This document shows, one piece after another, positions 40,613 to 58,477 of a stretch of DNA of 64,000 bases (position 1 is its first letter; every line of letters begins with the position of its first letter). The notes beneath the pieces are model-generated. The model was not told the origin of the DNA. It saw nothing but the letters and a program-made list of their open reading frames with translations, and did not search any database. The stretch is from Chondrosia reniformis (lineage: Eukaryota > Porifera > Demospongiae > Chondrillida > Chondrillidae): contig OX359199.1 of the NCBI GenBank assembly GCA_947172415.1, forward strand, positions 7,517,884-7,581,883, given 5' to 3'. Both the position numbers and the translations under genes were made by a program.

Positions 40613-42054
40613 GTCATCGTGTTTAGAAATGCAGGCGTATCGTGGCGCTCTAGTCGGCGCCTTTCTCGGTGACTGTATTGGAAGGGCCTGGGAGAGTGCG
40701 AGCTGGGAGCGAGTACATCCGCTTGATGACGTAACTAGCAAGATTGACAAACACGTACAAGACAGTTTGAAGAATGGGACAAAGTTAAAATACACTGACG
40801 ACTCGGCCATGACCCGGGGGCTCGCGCGGGCAATCGTCGAGAAGAACGGATTTGACATAAGACACATTGCCTTCACGTGAGTGCGGAATGTACGTTCTCA
40901 AGCGTTAACTGCGCGTGTCACCTGCTGCTGTCTGCTACATAGGTTCCAAGACGACTATCACAAGGAGCCATGGAGAGGTTACGGTGGATCTGTGCGAGAT
41001 GTGTTCTTTAAGCTGAAAAATATGGAGGAAGGCGACGACGTGTTTAGAGCGGCCGAAGAACAGTTTGACGGTCAAGGCTCATTTGGTAACGGTTCGGCCA
41101 TGAGAGTGTCTCCAATCGCTCTGTATTGCAAGGATCAGAGTTACCTCAGAAAGGTGTGTTCCACAAACCCGTCATTACATCTGTACTGTACAGTCAGTGG
41201 TAAATGAGTGATCATGTGTGCAGTGTGCAGAGGAGAGCAGCAAGGTTACCCACGCCCACTCGAGTGCAGTCCTGGGAGGTATACTGCAAGCACTAGCTGT
41301 GAGGAAGGCAATTGATCTCCATGTCAGCGAGAGTCAAATAGATCCACTTAAGTTTGTAGATGAATTGAAGCAAGTTATGGAAGATTTAGAGACGTCAGAA
41401 ATACAATCGGCAGCTTTGTGAGTAAATATCATGTCCCAGTATCTGAGTACATGTGCCAGTATCTGAGTACAGTGTGTTAACTGAGTACATGTGCCAGTAT
41501 CTGAGTACAGTGTGTTAACTGAGTACATGTGCCAGTATCTGAGTACAGTGTGTTAACTGAGTACATGTGCCAGTATCTGAGTACAGTGTGTTAACTGAGT
41601 ACATGTGCCAGTATCTGAGTACAGTGTGTTAACTGAGTACATGTGCCAGTATCTGAGTACAGTGTGTTAACTGAGTACATGTGTATACTGACTTAGAGCA
41701 ACTGGTCTTACAACCTACAAATACCAGTTTGATCTCATCAAACAATTCCTGGAGAGGTCTGTCCCTCCAGACCAGCAGGAGGTTTATGAGAAGTTGGGGC
41801 ATGGCATCTCTGCAGTGGAGGCCGTGTGCTGTGCTATCTACGCCTTCCTGAGGTGTGCAGACAAAAGCTTCTCTAAGCTGGTTCCTTATGCCATTTCCCT
41901 CGGAGGAGACACTGACACTATAGCCTCCATGGCCGGGGCAGTAGGCGGAGCTTACTGGGGGGTGGAGACCATTCCGCAAGACTGGGTGACAGTGGGAGAG
42001 GGCACTGAAGAAGCTGTGGAACTAGCTGACAAGTTGCATGAACTGGTTAACTAA
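40599..42054 (+). CDS. ADPRS: ADP-ribosylserine hydrolase (ARH3)
   Basis: Four exons, 40599-40876, 40943-41153, 41224-41417 and 41697-42054, close in phase to about 346 residues. ARH-fold landmarks are GALVGAFLGDCIGRAWE, the metal-binding TDDSAM (family TDDTAM), RGYGGSVRDVFFKL, GSFGNGSAMRVSPI, THAHSSAVLGG and the C-terminal second metal cluster ISLGGDTDTIASMAGAVGGAYWG. These match ARH3 more closely than ARH1. ARH3 removes ADP-ribose from serine and degrades poly(ADP-ribose) and O-acetyl-ADP-ribose in nucleus and mitochondria. All acidic magnesium ligands of both motifs appear present. Start ATG 40599 has the context gaaaATGGCGAC. Confidence 0.94.
41425..41680. repeat. 38-bp minisatellite in ARH3 intron 3
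   Basis: About six copies of ctgagtacatgtgccagtat plus ctgagtacagtgtgttaa, beginning within 15 bp of the 5' splice site and apparently grown from the intron's own 5' end (catgtcccagtatctgagtac). Confidence 0.95.
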
Positions 42055-42227
42055 CTGAAATAGGTCATGCTTATGTAATTAAAAACTAATTTGTGTTTTG
42101 TACTTTAATGGAATGTGAACTTGTGTCATGAATATCACTATACATTAGTAAACATTGAAACAGAACTACTTTCACTTTCAAAAACAACTTGTACCTGTGA
42201 ATGATTGTGTAAAGGTTTGTCCAATTA

Positions 42228-42996
42228 CTAGCAAATGTGTGTCATCTGAAACTTGTACTCGTCAGACTTTTTGGTGTCTGGACCTTTCAACATCTCTGCA
42301 CGCACTATCCAGCTACCTTTGTCCACCTCAGCCCAAAACAACTGATAGTAGTCACAATCTCTCTTCCACACCACGAAATACTCCACCTCCTCGGTCTTCA
42401 CTTTTGCCATCTGGACTGTCTGTAAGTAAAATGTATAGTCTTGATCCCTACACTCCAAAGCCTACACAAAAGGAGTTGAGCTCATGTGACCATAAGAACA
42501 AGAAGGCCTAGCCAGACTAGAGGCTGTAGCTACTGTTGTGGCAGCTTAGGGTCACCTTGAAATAGACATCCAGGATGCTCTGGCCAGGTGCTGGCGGTTG
42601 AACCGTGAGAGCTACTGTGTAACAGCCCGCAGCATTGTTCCTTGAAGAGTACAAGATGGCTACTTTGTGTTGGAAGGGGGGCGGGTCCGTTTTCGGATAA
42701 TCATAAACTTGGAGTGAAAATCCGGCTGTAAAGAGATACATTTCGAGTGTTAGATACAGGTCACGGAGGTACTATAGCGGCTCACCGAAGGGGGAGGGGG
42801 CAGCGTAGGCCAACCTGGCGTTCAGGGAGCTTAACAGCGAATTGCTAGTGAACTTCTGGAAAATGTATGCATATTGAAAAGTTGTCTTTTCGATTCGACA
42901 AATGTTCGTTTCCTGTGGTACATAATTAATAGTATTTCAATTAACCAATCCACAGCAGACACCTCGCTATTCACTCACTACATAGTTACTGTCCAT
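42228..42996 (-). CDS. Unrecognised 149-residue protein
   Basis: Four minus-strand exons, 42996-42979, 42855-42786, 42725-42556 and 42419-42228 (TAG), join in phase behind good GT-AG sites. The first exon is only 18 bp (MDSNYV) and is the least certain part. The product has no signal peptide or membrane helix. It has an alternating hydrophobic pattern (HKVAILYSS, GCYTVALTVQPP, LDVYFK, EYFVVWKRDCDYYQLFWAEV, SWIVRAEML) that suggests a beta-sandwich. It ends KFQMTHIC. I do not recognise the family. It sits convergent to ARH3 and about 180 bp from its stop. The consistent splicing and lack of repeats argue that it is a real gene. Confidence 0.65.
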
Positions 42997-43260
42997 AACT
43001 ACAAAGCGATGATCAACTTGACGACTTTTGTATTCCCCCTTGCGTCCCGGGGAATTCCCTACTAATTACGACGTGTTGTGGTGGCTAGTGAACGTAAAAG
43101 AGCTTTCAAGTTTGTTACTGCTAAAGCTGTGAATTCTCATGAGATGAAGTCAGGCGTGGACCCAGTATTACAATAATGTTTACACATCTTTTAAAGGAAA
43201 CTTAAAACACTGTAAACCAATTCCAACTACACAAGCAGTTACATCATTCCTGCAGGGAGA

Positions 43261-46200
43261 TCAACGCAAAGGAAGCATAACAACATGGTCGGTATGTTGC
43301 ACAACATGGTAGGTGTATTGCGCAACAGTGTCAGCTGACCCTTCACTCTCCCAACAGCTCAAACTGGCAATGTCTGACACATCGGACAGGATTGTCTGAA
43401 GGTGCTGCACGTCCACATGTTCTGGGCTCTGGTGCACCCTCCACAGAGACACACGCTGGTCTACACTCGCTGTCACAACGCCAGCTCCTCCACTGCACAG
43501 CTGGACTCCTGCAGGACATAGACAGCTAAGATCAGTCACTACAGTCATAACAGTGTCCCCCCTACCTGTGATGGAGGAGTGGTGAGCTGAGGGACGTCTT
43601 GCCAAGTGGACCAGTTCGGGAATTTTACAGTTGAAGTTACACAGTGCCACCGTGAGCATAGTGTCGTCTCCTCCAGTAGCCACCAGCCAACCGCTGTCTG
43701 ACACTTTAACTATATCGATGGAGTTTACACCAGACTGGTGCAGTGGAATAACATGTTGTTTGTGGGATTTCCCTTTTGGATCAGCCACGCCCACTTTTCT
43801 GTCTGGTGGGGATGGATCATCTGAAGGCATGTCTTCTGAGGGTAAAAACACTTTGGACAAGGTGTCTGTAATATTCCATATATGGATACTTCCATCAGAT
43901 CCACCAACCACGAGGTGGGCGTGTCCCTGCGCTGTGGGCGTGGCAGGTACTGTGACGTGCCTCAGACTAAATAGGCAGCACTTGTCATGATCCAGGTCGC
44001 TCAGGAGGTCAAACTGCTCCTCTTTTGAGTTGAATACAAATACTCTAGTAACAACAAAACAAATATATCCACTGTTTCCATGGTTACCACAGTAAACTAA
44101 CCTTAAGATTGAATCTGAACATGCTGCAGCTACACAGTGTAAGTTGCCAAGGCAAGGGGAAGTTCCTGTAATTTGTGCTGCTGGAAAGGCAGTTAGTGCC
44201 ATAATTCTACAGTCAGGAGGTACCAAGTGATTTCTTGGAGGCACTCTATGCATCAGCTGGCGTCTCTTTCTGTCACTGACTGACTGCAGAATCACACTCG
44301 ACAGATGAAGCATGTGTGGCTCATCAAGCAGCTCTATCTCCCATGATTTAAGGCTGGCCCTGCCTCCCCCTGAAAATAGTAGGGATTTCCCCTTGTCTGC
44401 ACAGTTTGAGACAGTTAGACACTTGACACTAGAAATGTGACCCTCGATGCTTTGAGTAACAGACACAGAGTGTCCAGTTCTGGTCGACTCAATCTTGCTA
44501 ATCATGGCAAGTGTATCCTCTCCTCCTGTAACGCCAGTCACACTGCCAGCTCTGCCTGGCCTCTCCAATACAACCAAACACTTGACTTCTCTGCCGTGAA
44601 ATGCATCCTATTACATACATCAGATAATTGGTTGATATTCAGTCACAATACGTCAATTACTGAAATGGTTGTTTACTTGTAGAATAATCTGTGAGGGACC
44701 CATTCCAAACCTTAAGAAGTGGAAATGGATATTGGAATCCTTAAGGAACACAAATCCGTGCACATCCTGTAAGGAAAGAGTCCCCTGTCAGACATTGAGA
44801 CACATCAGGACAGACAGTACCTTTGAGAACTGGGCGGAGGCAAAGTCCCAAGATCTGTGCACTCCTCCACATTCAATATCAACCAGGGTTTTACTCTCTG
44901 TTACATCATGCACAATAAACTTTGTCTAAAATGTAATTTGTGAATAAAGTACTTTATCCAACTTTGACAAATGTCATCTTACACTGTGAAATCCGGTGAC
45001 AATAAACTGCTTCCTTTCCAATATAATTTGTTCTATCCAATCAAATCCTTTGAAAACCTGCTAAGCCAAATTGGGAACAATTACCTATTATATCTCCAAC
45101 TGAAAGGGTCTTACCCTTTGCCTGGCAACCTCCTGTAGGTTACCATTTGGTTGTAAGACATGTCGATAGATGTAGCCTCTCCTTCCTGCACTTAATATCT
45201 GCAGACCATCAGCTCCAAGATGGCTAACCCCATGGTTACCATGGATACCTTGCAAGGAACATACAGGCTGCAGGGGAGCACATAAGGTCACATGACCACA
45301 GATCTGGTCACATGACCACACATCTGGTCACATGCAAATACCTTAATAATGACATCACTCTCTGTGGTGAGCAAATATACGTGAATGGAACCCCTCCTGT
45401 CCCCGCCCACAAGGTACTGCCCATGGGAGGTTGACTGGAGCAGTGTGGTACATAGCCATCTGTGCTTGCTCAGCGGCAGGTACAAGGAAGACTGTTTTGA
45501 TACAGTGAGGAATTCCCTATCATTGATGTCTGTATTCACCATCCACATTACCTACAGAGAGACAACTTCAAAACAGAATGGTTTTCTAGAGTAGCCATGC
45601 CAACCATTTCTCCTTCAGGACCACAAGTAAGAATCATCACTTGACCTGTTGTGGGAGCCATCAGTTGCAAGCTAAAGACTTTGCCTTTGTGAGCCTTAAA
45701 GTGGTGAACCTTCTTCACTCCAACTCCTGCATACGTGGGGACAGTCAGCCAATGGAGATTGGATAACAAACTAGTAATACAGTACCATCTTCTGACACAA
45801 CCATTTTGGCAATCTTCACTTGTCCAGTCAAGTTACCAAGGGCAACCAACTGTTGTCTTGGCAACAGGTCAATGGCACAGTAGCTACCAAAGTCTCTGTC
45901 CTTCCAAAGTGGGTGAACTTGAAACTCCTTTTCGTGTGGTTTGAAGCATATTGCACAACACACACTTCACATAGAGAAGGCTGTGTTAGACATAACACTC
46001 GTGTAAGCACAATTAGAGGGTTTACCCTTCGTTTGTGAAACAAAGTAGTGTTGAAGGACTGCACAGTTTGACTGCCCTAACAAAGTCACTCTCAGACAAA
46101 GCTGACAGTGTGTACACAAGTTGGTCTGGAGCAGGGATAGGGGGCGGGGCATGGGGACGTGGCATTAAAGTCATAAATCAAATCACTTGCGGTGGTGTCT

Positions 46201-47714
46201 TTATTGAGATGTAACAGTCGTATTGAGCAGTCTCCACCTCCTGTTGCCTAGGGAACCACACACATCTCCACTACACACCACACTGCCGTCTGACCTACAC
46301 TTACCAAAAGTGTTTGGTCCTCGCTGACTGCTACACTCCAAATGTTCCTTCCCTATGCAGACAGCCACACTGGAGCAGTGTCACCATCACTGGAGCAGAG
46401 CACTGACCTTGTGTGCCTCTAGCAGTCCAATACAGTCCCCTCTGTATGACCAAAGCCGGAGAGTTGCATCCTGTAGGAATGTGCCAATTATAGTAAGTGG
46501 GGACAGGAAAGGTACTTTCCATGGGACCTCAGAGGGACTTTCCCAATGACATCACCTCACCTCCCCTATGCTAACAATGCATTCCTTCAACATGAGGGAA
46601 TCCCAAACTCTGGCCTCGTGACCAAAGAGGACAAGTTGTGCAGACAGTACAACTCTCCTACCGTGGAAGGGACAGTGACTGGTTATTCAGAGACAAGCAG
46701 GACTGACCTCACTCGTACTGACCAGTCCAATCCTCAGGTAACGCCCACACTCTGACTGTTCTGTCGTCAGAAACAGAACACACCTTTGATAGACACTCAC
46801 TAAACCTCACTCCAAATATGACTCCCTGTACAGGGGCATATAGTGATTGGTTCTGGATACATTACTGCATACACTGTCTATAGTCTACTGGTGTGTGCTG
46901 TTCAGAGACTACCTCGTGTCCCTTTAGAGTGGTGTTGACTCTCACACAATCCTTTTCCTTGTTGCCTAACAACCTCCATAATAACACTTGGTTGAATACG
47001 GTACCAGATGCCACAACCATATTTTCAATTGTGTTACCATAGATACGAGCTGAATATCTACCAAATGGCTAAGGTTTTAGAGAGTCACTTTCACAATACA
47101 TACAACACAAGGTGCTTGGATACAGTATGCAGGAGACTGCTGACGGGACCCTGTTAATCAGACTACCGTCCAGCCAATTCCACAAGAGTACATAGTTGTG
47201 TGCCATCACCATAGCAACCACACTATCCTCTGACAACCACTGCAATTCTAGAATCCAGTCCTCAAAGCTAAACAGACAACTTGCCTCAGACAACCTATGA
47301 GATGTTGGACAACATAGTTTAGCACATTAGTGACACTCCAAATACGAACTTGTGATCACGTGAGAACTGCAAAATGTGGAGTTTCTGTTGACCAAATGCA
47401 GCAACCAGCAAGCGATCGACCTTCCTGCAATGTCTGATTCCATGAATACGACAAGATGGCGGCAAAGCCCGCTTGGTCTCGATGCACAAGTGTTTTGATA
47501 CATCAAAGACTTTAAGTTTGCACCCTTCGCCTACAATGAAGCACCAAGATTCTATATAGTGCTAGAATCACAGGTTACCTTAACATATATTTGCGATGCG
47601 ACCTGCTAATAACAGCTCCTTGTCCTCCAAACGTGCAAACGAGATGGCTGTAATTGGCAGCTTCTCCGCTGTGATATCGGCATCGGTAACGGGGCTACCT
47701 AAGGGGGCGGCCAT
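43261..47714 (-). CDS. WDR6: WDR6, WD-repeat protein (tRNA 2'-O-methylation cofactor)
   Basis: A multi-exon minus-strand gene starts at ATG 47714 (aaATGGCCGCC), with first exon 47714-47585, and ends at 43261. Recognisable pieces in order are ELLLAGRIANI; DWILELQWLSEDSVVAMVMAHNYVLLWNW; VCSVSDDRTVRVWALP; several mid exons around 46.5-44.6 kb; then DAFHGREVKCLVVLERPG, GGGRASLKSWEI, CVAAACSDSILRL, HLVVGGSDGSIHIWNIT, GVNSIDI and GVVTASVDQRVSLWRVH. This order and the C-terminal blades match WDR6. WDR6 pairs with FTSJ1 to 2'-O-methylate position 34 of certain tRNAs. I did not resolve every internal exon, so the span is better supported than the splice map. It is head-to-head with tankyrase. Confidence 0.85.
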
Positions 47715-47874
47715 TTATTTTACAACACTTAGCAATTACGTATATTACCAAACCTCCATTTGATGCCCACTTTATTTATTTATAACTTAAAGAAGCGAGA
47801 AAGAAGACGCCAATTCTAGAACCTATCACAGAGTACTAAAACTTAAGGAAATATTTGCAGTATAAATTATTCAA
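47715..47874. promoter_or_regulatory. Divergent promoter interval, WDR6 / tankyrase
   Basis: A 160-bp AT-rich interval between start codons on opposite strands. No TATA box was recognised at a convincing position. Confidence 0.55.
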
Positions 47875-54068
<6,194 letters not shown>

Positions 54069-54190
54069 GGCGGGACCTTTGGGATTGTATATAGTTACTT
54101 GCAAAGTTAACTCTTTACTTGTATAGTAGGAATGTAAATTTACAATGTGATGTGGCATTCTTGCGCAATCCCGAGGTCATGTGACTCGAA

Positions 54191-56352
54191 ATGAGAGGAT
54201 TACTGATCATTGGAACACATTTAAAGTTTTATAGCGTAGATGAGGAGTTGAAAAACTTTGCACTAAAACGTTGGTGTAAACAGCGAGGACGCGAGGTAAC
54301 GCCGACACGAAAAGTGCATAGTGTATGACTAGAGGGTCGCGAAAATTCTTTGATCTGATTGTAGGAATCAGAGGAGAATGTACGAAATGCACTGAGCGAC
54401 TACTTCGTCCCGCTTGCCGTCTTGTATGTAAGTTGGCTGTAGTTTTGGGGACATTTAAGTGCCTAGTCCTCTTAGCTCTGGGTTAGGGCGCTTACCTATA
54501 CCCTGTTTCTTGCAGTCGACAATGGATCTGCAATCAATCAAAACTGAAAATGGATCAAAAACGGTATTCAAAAAGGTAAGTGGTACTGTCTGGTAGCAGT
54601 TACCATGGTTACCTGATATGATTCTGATTAGATTGAGCAGACACTGTTTATTGCCTTTTCTGGTGACGACTGTGACACCGAGCAGATTCTGGTAAAGCGC
54701 ATTTGCATGCTCTTCCGAGTGCTCAAGTTTCTATTTGGTCCAGTTGTTGAGAGGTGTGTCACTTACCACGCCTCCTTCCATTGGCTGACAATTCCTCCCT
54801 TTCTGCATCATAGAGTGTTTCCTGAGAACCTGCACTTGAGACAAGAGGTTTGGCAGAAATTGAGAAGCATAATAGATTGTTATTTAGAGCTAGGGGAAGA
54901 AGATTTGACCTTTCAGTTGGAGGTCAGTTCACTTTTGACTGCCAATGACGTTTGACCCTTGACCCCATCTCTGCTGTGTGAATAGGCTATTGAAAGAATA
55001 TCCTTTAGAAGCCAACTGGGATCCAGCGATCTAAAGAAGGCTTGCATCCAGGCAATTGAGGCGGCCTTTGCAACCAAGTATGTATGTCAATTTTGGCCAA
55101 ACCCTAAACCTTCAGATTGTCTACTGTATTTGCCGGTAGAAATGTGTCTCACGCACTGCTGCTAGTGAGGAATAAGATTGCTGTCATGAAGGAGCACAAG
55201 TTAGTAGCTTTATCCTGCCTGCCTCCTCCGACTTGACTGTTTCTGTTTGCAGAACGAGGCCGCTCACTCCAATTGACCAGTTGTTGATTATGCTATTCTC
55301 TCGATATTATCTGGGAAGTGTCACGGTTGATATCAAGGCATCTCCACAAACCACGCCCACACATTTGGACACGCCCACACCTCTGACCACGCCCATATTA
55401 GGTAATGACTCACTCATACACTTGTAATGGTGTCCAGTGAGTTTCACGTCTGCTAAAGGGACCCTGCACTCAACACCTCTCAAGAGGGAGTACGCACCTG
55501 AGGAGGTGGAGGAGACAAATGGGACCACAAATGCTCATCAGCAGCTGGAGGATCCGACCAATGGACAGACGGATGAGCCTGAGGAGCCAGCTGTTGTGGT
55601 AGGTGTCTCAGGCTGTCAGTCTGGCCTCTTAAGGAGAGGATTATTGTTCTACAGAGCATCACACCGATCAGGAGCATTATTGAGAACCCCACCACTGGAG
55701 CTCCCTTGAGTAACGTTGAGGAAGAAGGACTTGTAAAGGAGACGTTTGATGAGAGCCATGTTGACCTTCCAGCAGATATAGAGTCGGACTTTGAGGTCTG
55801 TAGTAAGGCAGTGTGTTCTGCGGTGCTGTTAGCAGTCCTCTTCTGTGTTTAGAATGAAACAACTACTGAAGCACCAGAAGTGTCTCAGGACACAGCTGCA
55901 TCGATCTCTACACCCAAAAAGGTACTCATTGAGAGCATTTCGTGGCTGAAGATCTAGTTTTGTTCTTGTATATTGAAGGGATTTTTAAGTCTGTTTGGAA
56001 TGAGTAAAATGGGTCTACATGGAACACCTCCCATCAGCGAAGCTTTAGAAGAAGCTGATTTTAATTTAGAAGAGGACGAAGAATTTCTTGGTGTCATTAA
56101 AGTTGGTTGTTATTCGTAGCTCAATATACATTCACTATATGCAGCCATCATAGGTCATAGTTATAGGCGTAGTGGTGTTTTGGGTGATATGGTGATTCCT
56201 GCTCATTTGGATGCAGCACCACAAAGAGGTAGTGTTTCTGAGGAAGGACGTGCCTTACGGACCAGGAGTGACAGCAGTAAACATACCTTACATGCTACAC
56301 TTTGTAATGCCCGCAGAAGGTGTAGTGTTGGCCTTCACAGAAGAGGTACAGC

Positions 56353-56390
<38 letters not shown>

Positions 56391-56419
56391 TGTGAGTGTG
56401 TGTATGTGTGTGTGAGTGT

Positions 56420-56450
<31 letters not shown>

Positions 56451-58422
56451 AGTGTGAGTGTGTGTGAGTGTGTGTATGTGTGTGTGTGAGTGTGTGTGAG
56501 TGTGTGTGTGTGAGTGTGTGTGTGTGTGAGTGTGTGTGAGTGTGTGTGTGTGTGTGTGTGTGAGTGTGTGTGTGTGTGAGTGTGTGTGAGTGTGTGTGTG
56601 TGTATGTGTGTGTGTGTGTGTGAGTGTGAGTGTGTGTGTGTGTGTGTGATGGTGTCTGGGTCCCCTCATCCGCTGTCCCAGCTCCCCGGCAGCACCCTGG
56701 CTGCTAGCATAGGACTGGCTCTGCGCTTGCTCCGGGACTGTGCAGTGTTGCCAACCTCCAGACAGATGGGATGGGCCAGAAAGAGTCACATGGATTTGAT
56801 AGACCAAAACATAAAGTATTGGAAATGTGAATAATTATATATAGAGAGAGCTTTGTGAGTATTTCTCACCACCCTTAGGAGTATCAATGAGTACATGGCA
56901 AAGATATCCTCAATGGTGAGTAGACTGTATAATGTAGAGTGTGTCCTTGGAGGGAGCCTTTGACTGTACTGCATAGGGCGCCTACATTAAGGACATCTTG
57001 ACCAATATCAGTAGAAACTGGAACATATTCAAGGAAAGGAAGGAGGACAATGATAGAACTAGGTTGGTCCATGCTTTTTGGTCCACATGTGACTATCATG
57101 TGACTGTCATGTGACTGTGTGTAGGTCACTACTGGACAACTTGGAGCAGCTCCTGGTCAACTTGTTTGAACGGGTCTACTTCATGAACAAGGTTTGAATG
57201 TGTTGTTTGTTTGTGACCTTTTTGTCTCAAGTTCTGCCCCTTCAGATGCAATCCCAGTTCACAGATGAGCGACTGGTGAGAATGGTGTTGAAGGCCAACC
57301 GCTCACTGAAGCACTACAGTGACATGCTGACCATCCGTGGACTGGAGAACATTCCTTTGGCCTCCTGTACAGAATATTCTAAGGACTTGCTCTTCTACAT
57401 CATTGTGGATCGGAGACGCAACCGAGTTCTGATGCCTTCCATAGTTGCTCACGGAAGCACTGTGGGTCCCTTATATAACCATATAAGGAATACTGTTGAT
57501 AGCTGCTTGTCTGTGTAGGGAATAGACTATCTGGACAAAGTTGCAAGTCAAAAGGGAATGGATGGCGGGCTGCACCTGAAAAAACAGGTATATTTAGTAG
57601 TATTGGATATTTACTAGTCTCTGCCTTATATGGTATGTACTAGTCTCTGCCTTATATGGTATGTACTAGTCTCTGCCTTATATGGTATGTACTAGTCTCT
57701 GCCTTATATGGTATGCACTAGTCTCTGCCTTATATGGTATGTTCTAGTCTTTATTTGGTGTGTAGGTCAGGTACTTTGTCACTCGTGTTCACAAGAGTGT
57801 GATGAAGGGTTTTACCTGTCAGATGTGGGTAGATGATTCATTTCATTACAGTTACTATCTTCTAGTCTATAACCCTGGAAATGTAAGTGTACAACAAATA
57901 GCTAATCTTGCCCCGCCCTTGCCCACCATGACCCCGCCCTTGCCCACCATGACCCCGTCCTTGCCCACCATGACCCCGCCCTTGCCCACCATGACCCCGC
58001 CCTTGCCCACCATGACCCCGCCCTTGCCCCACCATGACCCCGCCCTTGCCCCACCATGAACCCGCCCTTGCCCACCATGACCCCGCCCTTGCCCACCATG
58101 GCCCCGCCCTTACTCCTACAGGAGGATGAGCCTATAAAGGTTGCTGATGTGAAGAGTGAGATGGATGTTCCTCCAGGAGAGCTGACAGGAGACTTCTTTA
58201 GGTAAGCAGGCAGAGTACTTTGGTGAGCTGCGCTTTACTGCTGTCCTGTAACTGTCTTACAGGAGGTTGCGGGACAATTATCGGTTGCCCATCTTCTTCT
58301 TCGAAGTCTTTTGTATGTTTCCGTCAACAACTCCTTCTAGTAAAGCAGTTAGTGAGTCAAAGAAGCTTGTGGACAAGTTTGTCTCTAGTTTATCAAACAA
58401 TCCCTTTGCTTATGTTGTGTAA
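54191..58422 (+). CDS. HPS1: HPS1 homologue (BLOC-3 subunit, Rab32/38 exchange factor)
   Basis: A multi-exon gene, ATG 54191 to TAA 58420-58422. The N-terminal longin-like part reads MRGLLIIGTHLKFYSVDEEL, FIAFSGDDC, RICMLFRVLKFLFGPVVE. A variable acidic middle follows (QSEGS-type and EEDEEFLG sequence). The C-terminal HPS1 region has VPYMLHFV-type blocks, LDNLEQLLVNLFERVYFMN, LENIPLASCTEYSKDLLFYIIVDRRRNRVLMPSI, KQVRYFVTRVHKSVMKGFTCQMW and FHYSYYLLVYNPGNEDEPIKV, ending NPFAYVV. Known HPS1 pairs with HPS4 to form BLOC-3, which activates Rab32/38 in the making of lysosome-related organelles. The assignment rests on domain order and several matching blocks. Not every exon junction in 55.4-56.9 kb was resolved because a long TG tract lies there. 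Confidence 0.82.
56353..56650. repeat. (TG)n / gtgtgag microsatellite in an HPS1 intron
   Basis: About 300 bp of TG runs with interspersed tgag and tatg units. It contains many GTGAG donor-like words close to the true 5' splice site. Confidence 0.97.
57608..57760. repeat. 26-bp minisatellite in an HPS1 intron
   Basis: About five copies of tactagtctctgccttatat plus ggtatg, just before the exon starting gtcaggtactttg. Confidence 0.93.
57905..58110. repeat. 21-bp minisatellite in an HPS1 intron
   Basis: About ten copies of ccttgcccaccatgaccccgc, starting 25 bp after the 5' splice site. Confidence 0.96.
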
Positions 58423-58435
58423 TTGTAAAAAAAAC

Positions 58436-58441
58436 AATAAA
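58436..58441 (+). terminator. Polyadenylation signal of HPS1
   Basis: AATAAA 14 bp after the HPS1 stop and 37 bp before the stop of the convergent LSG1 gene; the two 3' ends must interleave. Confidence 0.6.
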
Positions 58442-58477
58442 ATTGTCATATGTACAATATTACATTTAAGAAGCTGT

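Noticed and set aside
56211-56834. Frames made of Cys-Val or Thr-His repeats
   Set aside because: Produced by the TG microsatellite in an HPS1 intron.
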